The notes beneath the pieces were generated by a model. The model had not been told where the DNA came from. It searched no databases and saw nothing but the letters and a program-made list of their open reading frames with translations. Of a stretch of 64,000 nucleotides of DNA, positions 11,332 through 24,181 are shown piece by piece; within the stretch, counting starts at the first letter, position 1; every line of letters starts with the position of its first letter. Made by a program: the position numbers and the translations under genes. The stretch covers positions 946,001 through 1,010,000 of the forward strand of contig VICG01000002.1 in NCBI GenBank assembly GCA_008692225.1, given 5' to 3'. This DNA comes from Monilinia fructicola (lineage: Eukaryota > Ascomycota > Leotiomycetes > Helotiales > Sclerotiniaceae).

Positions 11332-13552
11332 CTAATATTGTCCTCGCAATATATCCGCGGCGATCTTCTCTGCAAACGCATCTAGTATTCGCGTCAGAAA
11401 GTGTGTTTATTAAATACATTTTCGACCTCACGAACTTACAAATAGTGGCCTGTGGATGTCCCGGGGTAAGAGGGGAAACGCGGATGCATCGACTACTCTC
11501 AACGATTCCACCCTATAACTCGTTCGCGCTCGAGTCTACTACTACCGCGTTTGGATCACTTGGCTTCCCCATTTTACCTACAGCGGTTGGCGCTCGTTCA
11601 ACAATGACAGGAATGTGCTATGAGCACTTACATGTACACGATGCATGGTATGCCGGCTCCCAGATGCCCTCAAGCTCTCCAGAATCTGTGCATCGGTTTG
11701 CACAGCCAAGCCCGGCGCAATTTCTTTCTCCTATTAATATGGGCTTGAAAAGGTTCCGCATTTAAAAGTTGTCGCATGCGTTTGAAAGTTTGCACGGCGA
11801 CTTCTTGATCTGTCGGGTGGGATTAATTAGGGTTGATTTTTGGGAGATCGGAGGTGTCGTTTGATATATTAGGGAAACGAAACCACGAGACAAGGGCGCT
11901 ACTACTGTGGCGAATATCAAGCCGTAGTTTGCACCGATGACGCCGGGGACTGCAAGAGCTCCGATGACCATTTCGAGTTCGGGCCAATCGGGTGGGAATT
12001 GTGAGAGATCATTTAGCGCATTGGCCGACAGATTTGCCCTTTGGGGCGAGGGAACTTTCTCCCATCCTCGGCAATGATTAGGTGTGGCTTTTCATCCAAT
12101 TTTTGAGAGATACTGACCGATATAATCTGCGCCATTGCTTGTCAAGATACCAGAATGCCCAGAATGCCTCTTATCATACTCTTGTGCTGCTTTCAATGCT
12201 TTTGCGGGGTCTGAAAGTTCACTTTGAGTTTCAACACTTACTTCCTGGAGAATTGATATCGAAATGTGGTCCCACATATTTCCTACCAACCCCCGGAGCG
12301 TCGATGAGGACTTCAATATCAAGTCTTTGCAAATCGGATTTTGGGCCGATTCCTGAGACCATGAGAAGCTGGGGGGACTGAAACTGAATAAAATAAGTCA
12401 GCCAACTAGTGAACCTGGTGCTGAAAGTATATCTGGATCACTTACAGCACCCGCTGATAATATGACCTCCTTTCTAGCTTTGATGGTCCATTCTGTACCA
12501 TTTGCAGTTACAACAACACCTATTGCCTTATTACCATCAAACATGATCTTCTTCGCTAAGGTTCTTGTGAAGATTTTCAAATTGTTCCTTCCGTTTCTGA
12601 GTGCGTATTGGAGAAAGCTTGCTTCACTTGAACTTCGTTTCTCATCTATCGGATCAACTGTCAGTGGACAATACTGCGCACCAATTATCTTACCCGAGCT
12701 AAGATCTTGTAATGGTGCGATTCCAATGGATGATGAGAATGCTGCTTCGGCATAGCTGGACATGGGAAGAGCCCAATTTGCATGAGACACTCGGAGTCTG
12801 TCTCGAATTAGATGTTCCATTAACATGCGGAAAATTTGGATACTACTTACGGCCCTCCAGCTGGACTGAATGCGCCACTACTGGGTGCTGGAACAGTAGC
12901 ATTTGCAGCACGGAGGTCCATATTTGGAGCCGAGTAATTTGCACTTTTCCGAAAGTATGGAAGGAATCTGTCCCAAGAATAACTCTGATCTCCTACTTGG
13001 TCGGCCCACATGTCATAAGCTTGCGCATTTCCGCGCTGATAACTAACAGTCAACGTTAGCACCTCACACTCAAGACTCTGGCAAAGCCATACACCATGAA
13101 ATTCCTGGCCGAGCTACCACCCAATGTGCGTCCTCTCGCATAATGAAAAGTATTATTATTCAACCCCGAGATTTTTTTCAGTAACAAACCCCCAGTCGAT
13201 TTCCGGGGTATCTGCCGCGGTCGATGGATCAACATTGCTTCCATAACTGGCATATCCGGGAACAGAACTTTTGTTTCCAGCATCTTGCTCGTAGAAACCA
13301 CCGGCCTCAATTACGCAGACTGTTAGATGGCCTGGCTCAGCAAGTCGTGTTGCTACTGTTAATCCTGTGGATTCGGAATCAGTATGGCAAGTGCGTGACA
13401 GATGGAAGTAATAGTATACCGGCTGTACCGCCGCCAATGACTACGTAATCGCAACTTCGGACAGGAGCACTTCCTGCGTGATTGCTTGTGGCTAGAGCTC
13501 CCACAAGATCATAAGAAGTCAAAACTAGAAGGCTATATAAGTTGGAAAACAT
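11332..13552 (-). CDS. Secreted GMC-family FAD oxidoreductase, frame-broken
   Basis: Glucose-methanol-choline oxidoreductases oxidise alcohols or sugars with FAD. From ATG 13552 the protein begins with a signal-peptide-like [12 protein letters not shown]...GALA, then the dinucleotide-binding motif [17 protein letters not shown], split by a 55-bp intron (13365-13419), then an IEAGGFYE motif. The second signature, [18 protein letters not shown], follows. The C-terminal part is read through introns 11578-11631 and 11382-11439: [32 protein letters not shown] with the conserved His, and [11 protein letters not shown], ending with TAG at 11332. All conserved blocks are present in order, giving the expected size of about 600 aa, but several one- or two-base shifts break the frame (for example near 13180, 12390 and 11810). 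This could be a lignocellulose-degrading or secondary-metabolism enzyme; the sequence does not say which. Confidence 0.8.
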
Positions 13553-15430
13553 TTTCGAGATTTTTGAACATCTAATTGGCGAAAATTCTAGATTCCGAGG
13601 AAGATGTGGTAATACTTATAGATGTAGCTCTTCAGCTGTTCCTCATTTGAATACTAATCACATAGGCTGGAATACCTATCTGGGATGTTTACTGATATGG
13701 AGGCTGATTAATCAGCGTGATATCGATCATGGAGTTTCCTATTCGGGCCATTCAGCTTCTGGTGGCCATGCGAATGCTTGTGCTTGTGGGGCTGTGTATG
13801 CATTGGAACCTTGGGTTGCACCCGGGAAGGTGGATTGGTATTTTGAGTATTTAGTAATCTTCCGACTTCCTCCATATTTTGCTTTTTTATGTTGATCAAG
13901 ATTGTCAACATTTCAGAAGACATTAGGTTTGTACGCGTGGTAGTCCAGCACATTCGTTTTACTGAACATCTCAATCTTGCTTTTGTCTATTGGATCTATT
14001 AGATCAGATTGTTTCTACTCCTCTTCCATCTTGCGGAGAGCTTTGGTTTCTATAGCTAGAGCCCATGTATCATGGAAAATGTCAAGGCAGATTTCCAGTT
14101 TAATGCAGTCCAATATATATTCGTCTCCTCACAGATTATGGTAAGGCTTGTGTAGCCTCAAGATGTTTGAAAGTCATTCTAGTCGACACATTATGCGCGT
14201 ATTACTGCAAAAGATCAGGATTTTGGAAGGTTCAATGATGTTAAGCATTTCTTTCGTTCAATTGTCTTGCAGAGCGGTAAATTTCTTGTCTATTACACAT
14301 TTCTGTTGTAGTTTTCTCTCTCATATTTTTTACAATTAAACTCACATCTCTAGAGCTCAGACATTCAAGTTTCTTTTTCCGTTGACTTTTTAACATCCTG
14401 AATAAAACTCAACACCTAAACTTCTCTTAGAGCTGGCCAAGCACTCATGTTCTCCCGGATATAATTGAATATTTGAGGCTCTGTTGAGGCTGTTCGAAGT
14501 ATTGAGCCACCTCAGTATCATGCGAAGATTGAAATACTCAAACCTTAGATTTGCTTTGTGTCTACAACTGGACCCATTATCACTGAGCGCTAGCATATCC
14601 AGCCAGATTGATATCATTTTTTGATGTTATAGATGGAAAGAGTTGCAAAGATATGAAGACAGTAAGGTGATATACACAAGAGGTCAAGCAGCTAGTTGAT
14701 CCCATAACCCATTTGTACGTCATTCTGAACAGATTACGCCTCGTAACTTCGCGATTCGATGACGAATCAAGCACCTCCACAACGCAATTTCACCATATCA
14801 ATACTTGCCGAAAGCTTCTTTACAAGATCAAAGATAGATTAGATAAAGCCTATTCAAGTAGTTTTAGCAGCCAAAATCGGTTCTTGGCCAAAAGCTTTCC
14901 ATTTTAGAGCGAACTCTGGTCTGCCCTTTCAGTTTCAGCAAAACAAAATCATGGATTGCCGATATAATGGCACACACATCTATGTCGATGATTGCGTTAC
15001 AAGTAGATGGGATGGATGCATTATTAGATGCGCTGGGTGGCCGGAAGACTCGAGCTGTAGAGATTGGATAAATTAGTGCGGATGTTCTTGCGCTCAGGAA
15101 TGAGAAGTCGATCTCTATGTTGAGTACGTGCTTCGCGATGATTGTTTTCCGTCATGATCAAGCCAACACATTTATATCCCAGACAAAAAAACAGAAGAAA
15201 ATTATTTAATGAGTATCTCCATGTGATCCCAGCCAGAGATATCATCAAGTTGCAATAAAACTTCGACAATCAGGCACTGGTCAAGTAAGTGGCTATCACT
15301 TCTGCAGAAAGCTCGGGTAATTCGAGCTAAATATCACAGTGGTTTACCAATGGCGACAAATTCATGGACTGGCTTGAGTATAAAGCATCGAGACTATGGC
15401 TATATGGTATTACTAGGTATGTCATTGGGT

Positions 15431-15487
<57 letters not shown>

Positions 15488-15788
15488 CTTTTTTTTTTTT
15501 AACAAACTTACCACAGTTAGTTTCAACCACGTAATTTCAAAGTATGTACTTACTCTAGTGTTGGCGGAGCCGGAAACCCCGTATTAACGTGCGTTCATAA
15601 GATGTCTTGAAAAACTACTTACTGATTCATATCAGTGGCTCAGTCATCAACTGGATATTTTGGTCAGCTAGCAACTGGTGATTGTATGAACGCCCCAGTT
15701 CTACTTGGACCTTTGACTCTATACTGAAGAATTTTTTTGTCATTGTTTAAGTTTAGCATTCTTTTATTGCGACTATAGAGACTCGAAG
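13553..15788. other. Gene-free interval with poly-T tract
   Basis: No conserved coding signal was found. Near its right end is a nearly pure T tract, listed separately. The short ORFs here (such as 13708-13974 on the minus strand) have no recognisable domain. Confidence 0.4.
15432..15500. repeat. Poly-T tract of about 69 nt
   Basis: The tract is T with only two interrupting C residues. On the minus strand it would be a poly-A tail, so it could mark the 3' end of a retroposed element lying to the right. No flanking target duplication or element body was recognised, and simple homopolymer expansion is equally possible. Confidence 0.7.
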
Positions 15789-18080
15789 ATGCATGTGCCT
15801 CTCAGCATTCTGGGATCTCTAGTTAGACAACTTGCGTTAGCCGAACCCCGAGGCTTTGCGGAGCAAGAGACTTCTTGGGTTGATCATTGCCAGCACAAAG
15901 CTAAGCGCCTTTCGAAATCAATATCGGAAAAGCATCTCTTTGGATTACTCCAGAATCTGTCATCTTGTTTCAACAATGACCATTTAGTTGTTGATGTTTG
16001 GGATGATGAGCGTGAAAATGACCGATGGAGTACTGTGCGACTTTTGGCTGAGCTCAACGCCAGCCAAAACAGCAACATCAAAATGATCTTGACATCATGA
16101 ATAGAGCCAGATTGAACCGGTTTTGTCAAACTTTACAAAAGTCTCAATTGCGGCACACCGGCACACCGGGATGACTTGAAACTCTACGCCCATTCGGAAA
16201 TGAAGCGTGGCGTACGCGATGAACGACTATCTATTGGGGGTCAAAAGCTCAGTGAATAAATCACACAAAGTTTGGTGGACGAAGCACAAGAAATGTGTAA
16301 AGTTCTTGGATAGAGTTACATACCGTCCAAACATCGCCGATATTTAGTCCGTTGGAGAAGATGCCAATTTGATCATTTATGCGAACCCAATACCAATAAG
16401 GCCATCAGGCGAGTTTTATATTATCTGTCTCTTATCTTATTCGGAACTTACGAGCGGATTTTAAGCCGCATCAATGTTAGCGGTGATGACACCAATGGTC
16501 TTGTTCGCCGAGTCTCGGTATGGACTATCTATTCCGTTGCGCCACTCTTTGCTGCGCCAAATTCAGCGATATGTTGACTTCTACACGAGATAGGCCTCAA
16601 TGGTTGGCATCAGAAATTTTCTGTGCAGCTCAAGTGTCAGTTTATACTTGAGCTAGTCTACTAGAAGGCACACACTACCATGTAGAGAAGATTCTGTCCG
16701 TCGGACAACCAGGTAAAGCTCATAAGGTACACCCGCTACACATTGCAGCTCTCAATGGTCATTCGGCTTGTGTTTGAATACTTTTGGTCATAACGTTGAT
16801 GGAAAATGCAGTTTCAATGACAAAACAAGCTTCATTGTCACGAAGAAGCCCAAAGGCTACAGATAAATATGGAAAAACAAAGATTATCTCGGAAATAAAA
16901 TGCCACACCCCTTGATTATGCATCGCGGAGATGTTATGTCGAAGTTATTAGGGAACTGCTAAGGTTTGGTGCGGAACTTGATGCCCATGAAGAATGCCAC
17001 TGCATTGGGCTGCAAAAAATGTATATCACGAAGCATGTAGCTTTTGGTCTCTGCCGGATCCGGAGCCAATATAATGTCTATAAATGCACAAAATCGCTGC
17101 GCCATTCACTTCGCAATGCTTGAGAAGCATGAAATGGTAGTGAATGACATGATAGATCAAGAGGCTAGTCTTGACATCCTTCAATTTGTTTGCACACGAA
17201 GTAATCTCAATGTAGTAGAAATACTGGTTGCTGCGGGAATGAGCATCAACTCCATTGATACTTTCGACTGGTCTTCACCTATGCATAACCGAAAACTTAC
17301 CGAAGGATTTTGTTTAAATTTACTGTCAGGAGCCAACGTTCTTCAAGAATTTCCCATAACAGTTAATTTGCTTGAGACAGCTTTCTTGAATGCTTTTTTG
17401 TCTGTTTCAAAAGAGTAAGTTTTCTTCCGGCATATAACTTTTCTGAATTGATTCAATTGACGTGTCTGTTGCTACCAAACATTTCTTTTGTAACCAATTA
17501 TATATCCTGCCCTTTGTTCTACTACAAAGCTAAAAACACATAGGCTATTCAAACGAGTTCCCAAGGAACGAAATCTCACATACATTAACTATGTTAGCAA
17601 AAGCGGTACACCTCCTTACTGCGCATCAAAAAGGTCTTTAAGAGGGCCCTCTAGAAATTATAGAGCTACTCTTAGACCATGGAGCTGACCTTGAAATCAT
17701 CAAACTATCACACGGTACACCTCCTATGGGTGCAGGCTTTTTTGGTAGTTACGACACGGTAAAACTCCTTCTCCAGAACAACATGCAAGAGGTCCGATGA
17801 AATGGTTCTCACTGCAGTTGTGGAAGCTAAACATCATCCCGAGATCAACAACCTGCTAAAGATCTTGAGCGTGGTATTGATGCTTTAGACGAGTCCCGGC
17901 CATCTTGGGTTACTGATATCACGAAAGTTGCGGAGTGCGTGAAGAGAATTGCGAAGGAGACAGAAGAAGAAAATGAGAGGATCGTGAAGCACTTAAGCGT
18001 CCTCCTAACCCTCAATACCCATGATCTTTTTAGAAGTGGAATGTGAAAGAAGAGAAAAACAGCGCAAAGAAGGGGCAAAA
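15789..18080 (+). pseudogene. Relic of a NACHT-ankyrin (NLR-like) gene
   Basis: An ORF from 15789 encodes LSILGSLVRQLALAEPRGFAE, a Walker-B-like LVVDVWDDE, and LNASQNSNIKMILTS, the layout of the NACHT NTPase of fungal NLR-like proteins; the next frame continues with DDLKLYAHSE. Ankyrin-type fragments follow: HPLHIAALNGHSACV (about 16735), SINAQNRCAIHFAMLEKHEMV (17072 onward) and HGTPPMGAGFFGSYDTVKLLL (17710 onward). A charged helical tail (TKVAECVKRIAKETEEENERI) ends near 18045. Stops and frame changes are dense throughout, more so than in neighbouring genes, so true pseudogenisation is likely. The 5' effector domain and P-loop are missing. Intact relatives are thought to act in non-self recognition or programmed cell death in fungi. 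Confidence 0.65.
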
Positions 18081-19294
18081 GAATGGCGAGGAAAAGGAAC
18101 GGAAAAGAAAAGACATTGAGATACAGGAAGAGTAGCCAAATCCAAAGGAAACGAACGTAATCTTATAGCAAGCACTGGCTTCCCTTTATCGATTACTTTT
18201 TGGTCAATATAATTGAAATAATTTTCTTGATTCTGAAATCCACGTTAAGATTCTTTTGATTGAATCATTTTACCAATCTCATTGCTACATATGCATCTAA
18301 CGTACTCGAGAATCAAAGTCTCCTATTCTGCATAAAGTCTTCTCAACAAATGTGACTTCATATTCCTCCAATATTACACATGGAATTTACTCTCTTATGA
18401 TCAATTCTCATTTGCTATGTGCTCATTTCTTACAATCCGCTCATCTTTATCTTGCCCATATCCGCCTGAAGCATGTATCTCAAGTTCCATCTTTTCTTTG
18501 CTCAACGAAGGCAAATCCATCAAATAAATACTATTCTTCCGCTTATGAGAAGTATATCAATAGTATCATCGCGATCGTGAGACAGGTCTTTCTCCGAGTT
18601 AACAATTGCCTGAAATATACGCCAGAGTTGGTTATGAACGAGAGAACCAAAGAGCTTCACTTAACTTCTGTCACCCCCCCATCTCCGGACCTGCACATAA
18701 AGAGGGATAAAGATAATTATTCTCAACCCCGCTTTGCTATACGGCTAATCATTGCGCTATGTAGACCATGTCTCTTTTTGTAATCCTGACTTTGTAGAGA
18801 GGCCTCATCGTGGATAATCGTCCATGTGCTGAAGAGAAGGCTCTCATGACGTGGGCTGTGATAGGCAAAGACTGGTAGAAGCAATTGCACGCCGGTACAT
18901 CACTGCGAGTGTATGGCAACCGCATAATTTTGATATCGACCAAGTATTTCGGCAAACCGGGTTTGATAAGTATGAATCTATGTTTGCCTATATAGCTTGA
19001 ATATCCATCTTTATCTCAATCATGCTAGAACTATTGTGAGATTGTCTCCGATTCTCGAATGTGAATACGTTTTCTATATACGAAAAGAAGTTTTCTCACA
19101 TCGAGATTTGAATTTTTGTCAGTATCTCGACGTACATCAAGTCGAAGGTGCCAACATGAGTTTCTTTGCTGTGGCCCTCCAAGCCAAGTTAAAGTCTTCT
19201 ACACTTATATGACAGTGTGTTTCGGGATCAAGCTATCAGCTATCGTGAAAACTAGTCTTCCACCGCAAGACAGCGACGCTATGAATTCTCCCGC
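18081..19294. other. Intergenic, nothing recognised
   Basis: The interval lies between the NACHT-ankyrin relic and the 3' end of the transporter gene. ORFs at 18352-18783 and 18749-18955 show no recognisable domain. Confidence 0.35.
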
Positions 19295-21043
19295 TTATGC
19301 TAGCTTATGCTCTAATTCCATAATCTCGACCGCATTACCCGAGCTAGAGTTAGATTTCTGCAACCCCTTTTCTTCTGCAACTGTGCCAAGTCTCAAGTCC
19401 TCCTCTTCATACACACGTGGTCTTTGTAGTTGAGTGGCCATTTTATTTCTATGAACAAAGAGCCCGGGCTTACTCTCAAAGAAACGATCGATATCTTCTA
19501 AACTTCTGTTCGCCGTCTCTGGATAGAAGAAATATGTAAACGGGATAAAGCTCGCACAGATGACCGCCCAAATAATCCAGAATTTCCATCCAAGATTTGC
19601 AATCCCCGATGGAGTGACTTCGGCAACCATGTAGTTCATGATCCAATTGGTAGCCATGGCTAGGGATGCTCCCTTTGTGCGCATTTCGAGAGCGTTTATC
19701 TCGGTGGGATAGAGCCACGGAACTCCCAGAATACCCATCCCAAACGAGGCGAAGAATACGAAGAAGAATGAGACGGCTACCGCGCCATATTGGTAGCTAT
19801 ATGCTGGGTTGGAGACTGTGAGGGCAAGTACAATAGTGATTACGATCCAGCAAGTAGAACATGCGAAAGAGGAAACCATCATCACTCGTCGACGACCGTA
19901 TCGCTCAATCACGAAGTAGGCTAGAATGGCGAAAAGAAGATAGTCAACAGATCCTGCTGCTGCAAGAATTCGAGCTCTGATGATGTGTTAATGATGAATG
20001 ATACGAGGGCTCGGAGTTTTACCTCAATTCAGAAATTCCCAAAGCATGGATAAATACATATGTCATGTAGTAACTGGTGACATTGATTCCACTAATTTGA
20101 TTCATTGCTTGCATCCAGGCCCCTAGGATCATGCGCCTGAGAACTCCAGATGGACCTTTGCCGGAGAGCAACTGAAGCCAAGTATATGTGTTCATATGCT
20201 CACGGTCCAAGACGTCTTGGATGATGTTGAATTGTTGCTTTACGGATGGAGAGTCGACTGTTGCACCATGACCTTCAAGTGCTGCTAGAACTTCATATGC
20301 CTCTTGATGCTGTCCTTTTCTAATAAGTAGACGTGGTGAATCTGGTAAAAAGGGACATAGAGCCCATATTACAGCAGTAAAAAACTATCGAGTGATCAGT
20401 GCAATATCGTATGCATGTTTAAGGCCTCTTACATATTTGAAAAGCTAAGGGGAATCTCCATGCTACACTGCCCTTGGCGAATGAGAAACCAAGAGTGAGC
20501 CAATTTGAGATCGAAAATCCAGTAATGCAATTAGCCATCTGAATGATGACAAGCTTTCCCCTACTTCTCATCTTACTAGTTTCGGCTTGCCAAACACCTG
20601 CAGTTGCTGTATTCATGCCAGTTCCCAACCCGGCAACGACTCTCCCCACCATCATTTGTGAAACACCATAACTTGTGGTTTGAATTAGTGCGCCGAGGGC
20701 AATCACAGTACTGCCCAGGAGTATCACCTTCGGTCGACCAAGAACATCACCGGTCCAAATTGTCGAGAGAGCACCAAAGAAACAACCTAGGTTATAGACC
20801 GAGGTTAAGGTTCCTTGAACACTTGTTGTTGGATAGCCCATAACTCGGAGAAAGTCATCACCAACTAAAACGTTTCCAAAGACTCCCTAAGATCGTTAAT
20901 ACTACTAAGATTGAGATGCAGACTAGCGGAGTACTTGCTTGGTCATATCCATAGAAAACCAGGACGGTGGATGCAGCAATGGATATCCACACAGTCAACG
21001 CCTCACCAGAGCCTCCAAGATATCTTCTAGTCATTATATGCAA
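19295..21043 (-). CDS. MFS sugar transporter (SP family)
   Basis: A 12-helix plasma-membrane hexose/oligosaccharide symporter of the sugar porter family. From ATG 21043: TM1 with VFYGYDQGVFGN, TM2-3 loop ending GDVLGRPKVILLGS, GRVVAGLGTG, WRFPLAFQ, PDSPRLLIRKG, the TM7 motif QAMNQISGINVTSYYMTYVF, ERYGRRRVM, PWLYPTEINALEMRTKGASLA, and PETANRSLEDIDRFF before the cytoplasmic tail. Introns are at 20887-20938, 20385-20432 and 19977-20022. The first uses a GC donor (GCAAGT): only that splice keeps the conserved GYDQGVFG in frame. After the second intron the exon opens with six T (20379-20384 on the plus strand) where five are needed to reach the downstream frame, so one base is probably extra. Otherwise the gene is complete (about 530 aa). 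It is divergently transcribed from an SDR gene. Confidence 0.88.
20887..20938 (-). other. GC-AG intron in the sugar transporter
   Basis: The donor reads CAA|GCAAGTACTCC and the acceptor CTTAG|GGAGTC. Splicing there joins GYDQ to GVFGN, the family motif. Using the GT two codons further on puts the next exon out of frame with an early stop. The intron is 52 bp. Confidence 0.8.
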
Positions 21044-21495
21044 TTGTGGAGATAGAAGTAGAAGTCAAATTTCAAGATCCTTCAGAACCTAATTTGCAAG
21101 AAAATGGAGAGCTTACATAGACTTTATACTTGACGTATTCCCGTACCACCCCTTATGCAGTGGTGCTCCCACACAAAGATGAAGAACGACGATCATTACG
21201 TATACCCGTCCAAGAGTGTTGGCGACTAAACGGATGTATAATTCCTGTATCGTGACACTGCTCGACAGGAATATCTTAGGCCAAGATGGTGGAATGACTC
21301 AGTAATACTCCTACCGGGAGTAGCTCTGTATATATCCAACGAGCAAGATTACAGTATCATTGGTAGCAGATCTTGCGATCGAAAGCTTACAACATACCAC
21401 CCTGAATCTACTCAAAAGCCAGATTTTGACTTCTGCAAAGACATTTAACCAATCAGCCATCTCAGGTTATTCAGACCCGCCAAATAACAATAATT

Positions 21496-21581
21496 CCGGG
21501 GGAAGAGTCCTTATTCTGGGGTTAGTAGAATCGCGGGGTCCCCGGATTATCTCGGTGGATTCTGACGGGAAGCAAGTGGGG
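21496..21581. promoter_or_regulatory. Cluster of five CreA-like SYGGRG boxes
   Basis: The matches are CCGGGG (21496), CTGGGG (21516), GCGGGG (21533), CCCCGG on the opposite strand (21540) and GTGGGG (21576), all within 86 bp of the 1.07-kb promoter between the sugar transporter and the SDR. SYGGRG is the binding site of the fungal carbon-catabolite repressor CreA/Cre1, which acts best at clustered sites. Glucose repression of the transporter is inferred. Confidence 0.5.
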
Positions 21582-22108
21582 TATATCTTGATGTGCAGGG
21601 TTCCAAAACACGCAGGCATGCAAGATAGAAAGAATTTTCACTCGGAAAACATTCCTCACCCATTGCAATTTATATGAACTTTTCTTGGCCATATAATCTT
21701 CCATTTCGGCAAACCTTCTTGACGTCAGGGCTATACTGTCTAGACGTTGTTTGTTGGTAGGGGTATGAGTGGAGAACTCACCTTGTTAAGTATCACGGGG
21801 GTGAAATGGTGGACCTTTTGATAACCTTCTTCGAGAGCCCAGTCTCATAATACCTTTTTACTTCAATATATATGTCATCGAAAGCTTCATAAAACCTTTA
21901 TGGGTCAATTAGTCAAGCTATTCCGTCCGTCCGCCTTTGATGCGTCGCCGTGACTAGATTTTTTTACCCACGTGAATTGACCCACCACAATGTAGCATCG
22001 GAGGTATTCCGAGATTTCCCCTCTCTCACCATATATGCAATGCAACGTCTACATTGAATCACCATACAAACACCTACATCAAATCACTGAACAAGTTCCC
22101 AGGCAAAG

Positions 22109-23078
22109 ATGGCGATGAATGTTCAATCCAAGACTGCAATCATCACTGGAGGTGGTTCCGGCATTAATTTTTGTTTTGCAGAATTACTACTCAGCAGAGG
22201 TTGTAATGTAATCATTGCAGATCTAGCTCTACGGCCCGAGGCACAAGAATTGGTTTCGAAATATTCGGGATCCTCAGATGGAGCAAGAGCCGTATTTCAG
22301 CACACCGATGTAACAGAATGGGCCCAGCTAGACAGGATGTTCGAGGTAGCAATCGAGCAATTTGGCGGTGCGGATATTGTGTGTCCAGGCGCTGGGGTTT
22401 ATGAGCCAGTATGTTTCCATCTCCCATAGCTCTGCGACCGCTGCTAAAAACTGAACCATTTAGCCATTTTCCAATTTCTGGATCCCACCCAATACCCCTC
22501 CTTCAGCCGACAAGCCTTCTGAATCGAGATATAAAGTCCTCGATATTAACATCACACATCCCATCCGTGCAACACAGATGGCAATCGAGCATTTTATGAA
22601 AAGAAAGAAGAACGGCGTCGTGATTCATATATCCAGTATTGGTGGTCAAATTCCATTCTTCCCGACGCCGATGTACGTTGCTTCAAAACATGCTATATCG
22701 GGATTCGTTCGTTCATTGGCGCAATTGGAGTTTCCCACTCCCGATATCCCCAAAGTACGGATTAGTGCAGTTGCGCCTGGCCTCATCAAAACTCCACTGT
22801 GGACCGACAACCCCGAGAAATTGAAATTTCTTGCCGAAGATGACCCAAACAATACGGTTTGGGTGACTCCTGAATTTGTTGCCGAGGCAATGTTAGAACT
22901 TATCGAGAGTGAAAAGTATCTTGGAGGTACAATTTTGGAAGTTGGGAAAGTGGTTAGGAAAGTGGAAGCATTCAATGATCCTGGACCTCCGGAAGGAACA
23001 ACAGCAGTCAAGCATTCACCTCGTGAGAATATGGAGGCTGATATATGGGCATCTTTAGAGAGACAATCTCGAGGCTAG
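22109..23078 (+). CDS. Short-chain dehydrogenase/reductase (classical SDR)
   Basis: An intact two-exon gene of 304 aa. Exon 1 (22109-22408, exactly 100 codons from MAMNVQSK) has the Rossmann cofactor motif TGGGSGI and IIADL, the acidic residue at the end of beta-2 suggesting NAD rather than NADP. A 55-bp intron (22409-22463, GTATGT...TTTAG) follows. Exon 2 carries the Ser of HISSIGG and the catalytic YVASKHA (YxxxK), then APGLIKTPLW. It resembles fungal proteins annotated as 15-hydroxyprostaglandin dehydrogenase-like, a loose label; the true substrate is unknown. It is one of the few genes here without any frame break, and it is head-to-head with the sugar transporter, so the two may share regulation. 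Confidence 0.88.
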
Positions 23079-24181
23079 TAGAGAACTGCAATGGATTCAT
23101 TCAGAAGGTTCAAGAGAAAAAAAAGAAGGGCGCTGATACCTTTAGATCGCATAAATGATACATTACCAGTTTTGGGAAAGTAAGTTTGTGTCCATAAAAA
23201 CCAAGAAATAAAGGACCTAGATATAACTGTGAAGCTATTCGACATACATCTTTCTCGCCTTTTCATATGTGAGAATTAATAGCAATGAGTCATAACAACA
23301 ATGCCCAGTGGCATATCCGCACGATGGAATAAGAATTATATCTGTACTTCCCTGCGGTACTGTGGTATGATCAGCAGTCACTGAACGTAAAGATCATTCT
23401 GTTTGCCATTGAGCTCTCTATTAAACAATAGGGGAGAAGGAATAACTTTAGTATGGAGATACCCAATGCCTAGGAATCTTGCACCTTTGCAACAAATTCC
23501 AAGAGTATTAGTAACAAGCAATCATTTCATCACCAACAAATTTTGTCACCCTTTGAACTTCAGCGGCGTTCTATCTCTAGCTCAAGAAATGTGTCGGTCA
23601 TCACACAGAATGCACAAGTATATATAAACACTTCACATATTTTTCGACTTCCTTTCTCCATTTCCTGAATATCCATTCGATACCCTGCCTATTTAACTCA
23701 CTTGTCTACATTTCATGCCAGGGGTGCGCATAGCAAGGTAATGCGTACGTGCAACCATGAATTCTGCTTTGTGTAAACTAAAGAAACTAGTAAGAATTGC
23801 CAACTTCGGGATTTTTCCTCTTCTCCTCTTCTCCTCTTCTTTTTTTCTCACAACAACATAATATCGTTTTTGGAGTATTCTCGTAGCTTTCTTGATTAAA
23901 TAGAATGCCCTCCTTCTGGCCTGGCGATATCTAGATGTCAGCTGCTTGCTCAGGAGTTCAAGAACGAATTGAGTTACCGGGACCTGGAAATGGAAATAAT
24001 TCATGCATTTGGGTACTCGACAAGATGAGGCGAAATAACACCAGATCTGCGTTCATCCATCCAACGACCATAACTTGCATCGCAGAAGGATCTTAAATAA
24101 AAACTCCTCAGAACCTGATTTACTTGTTCAAATAATCGAAACGCGCAAAAAAGCAAATCATAACCTTCTCGCACTAACCAC
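23079..24181. other. Intergenic, nothing recognised
   Basis: This is the 3' flank of the SDR and of the convergent minus-strand gene that follows. No repeat or coding motif was recognised. Confidence 0.35.
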
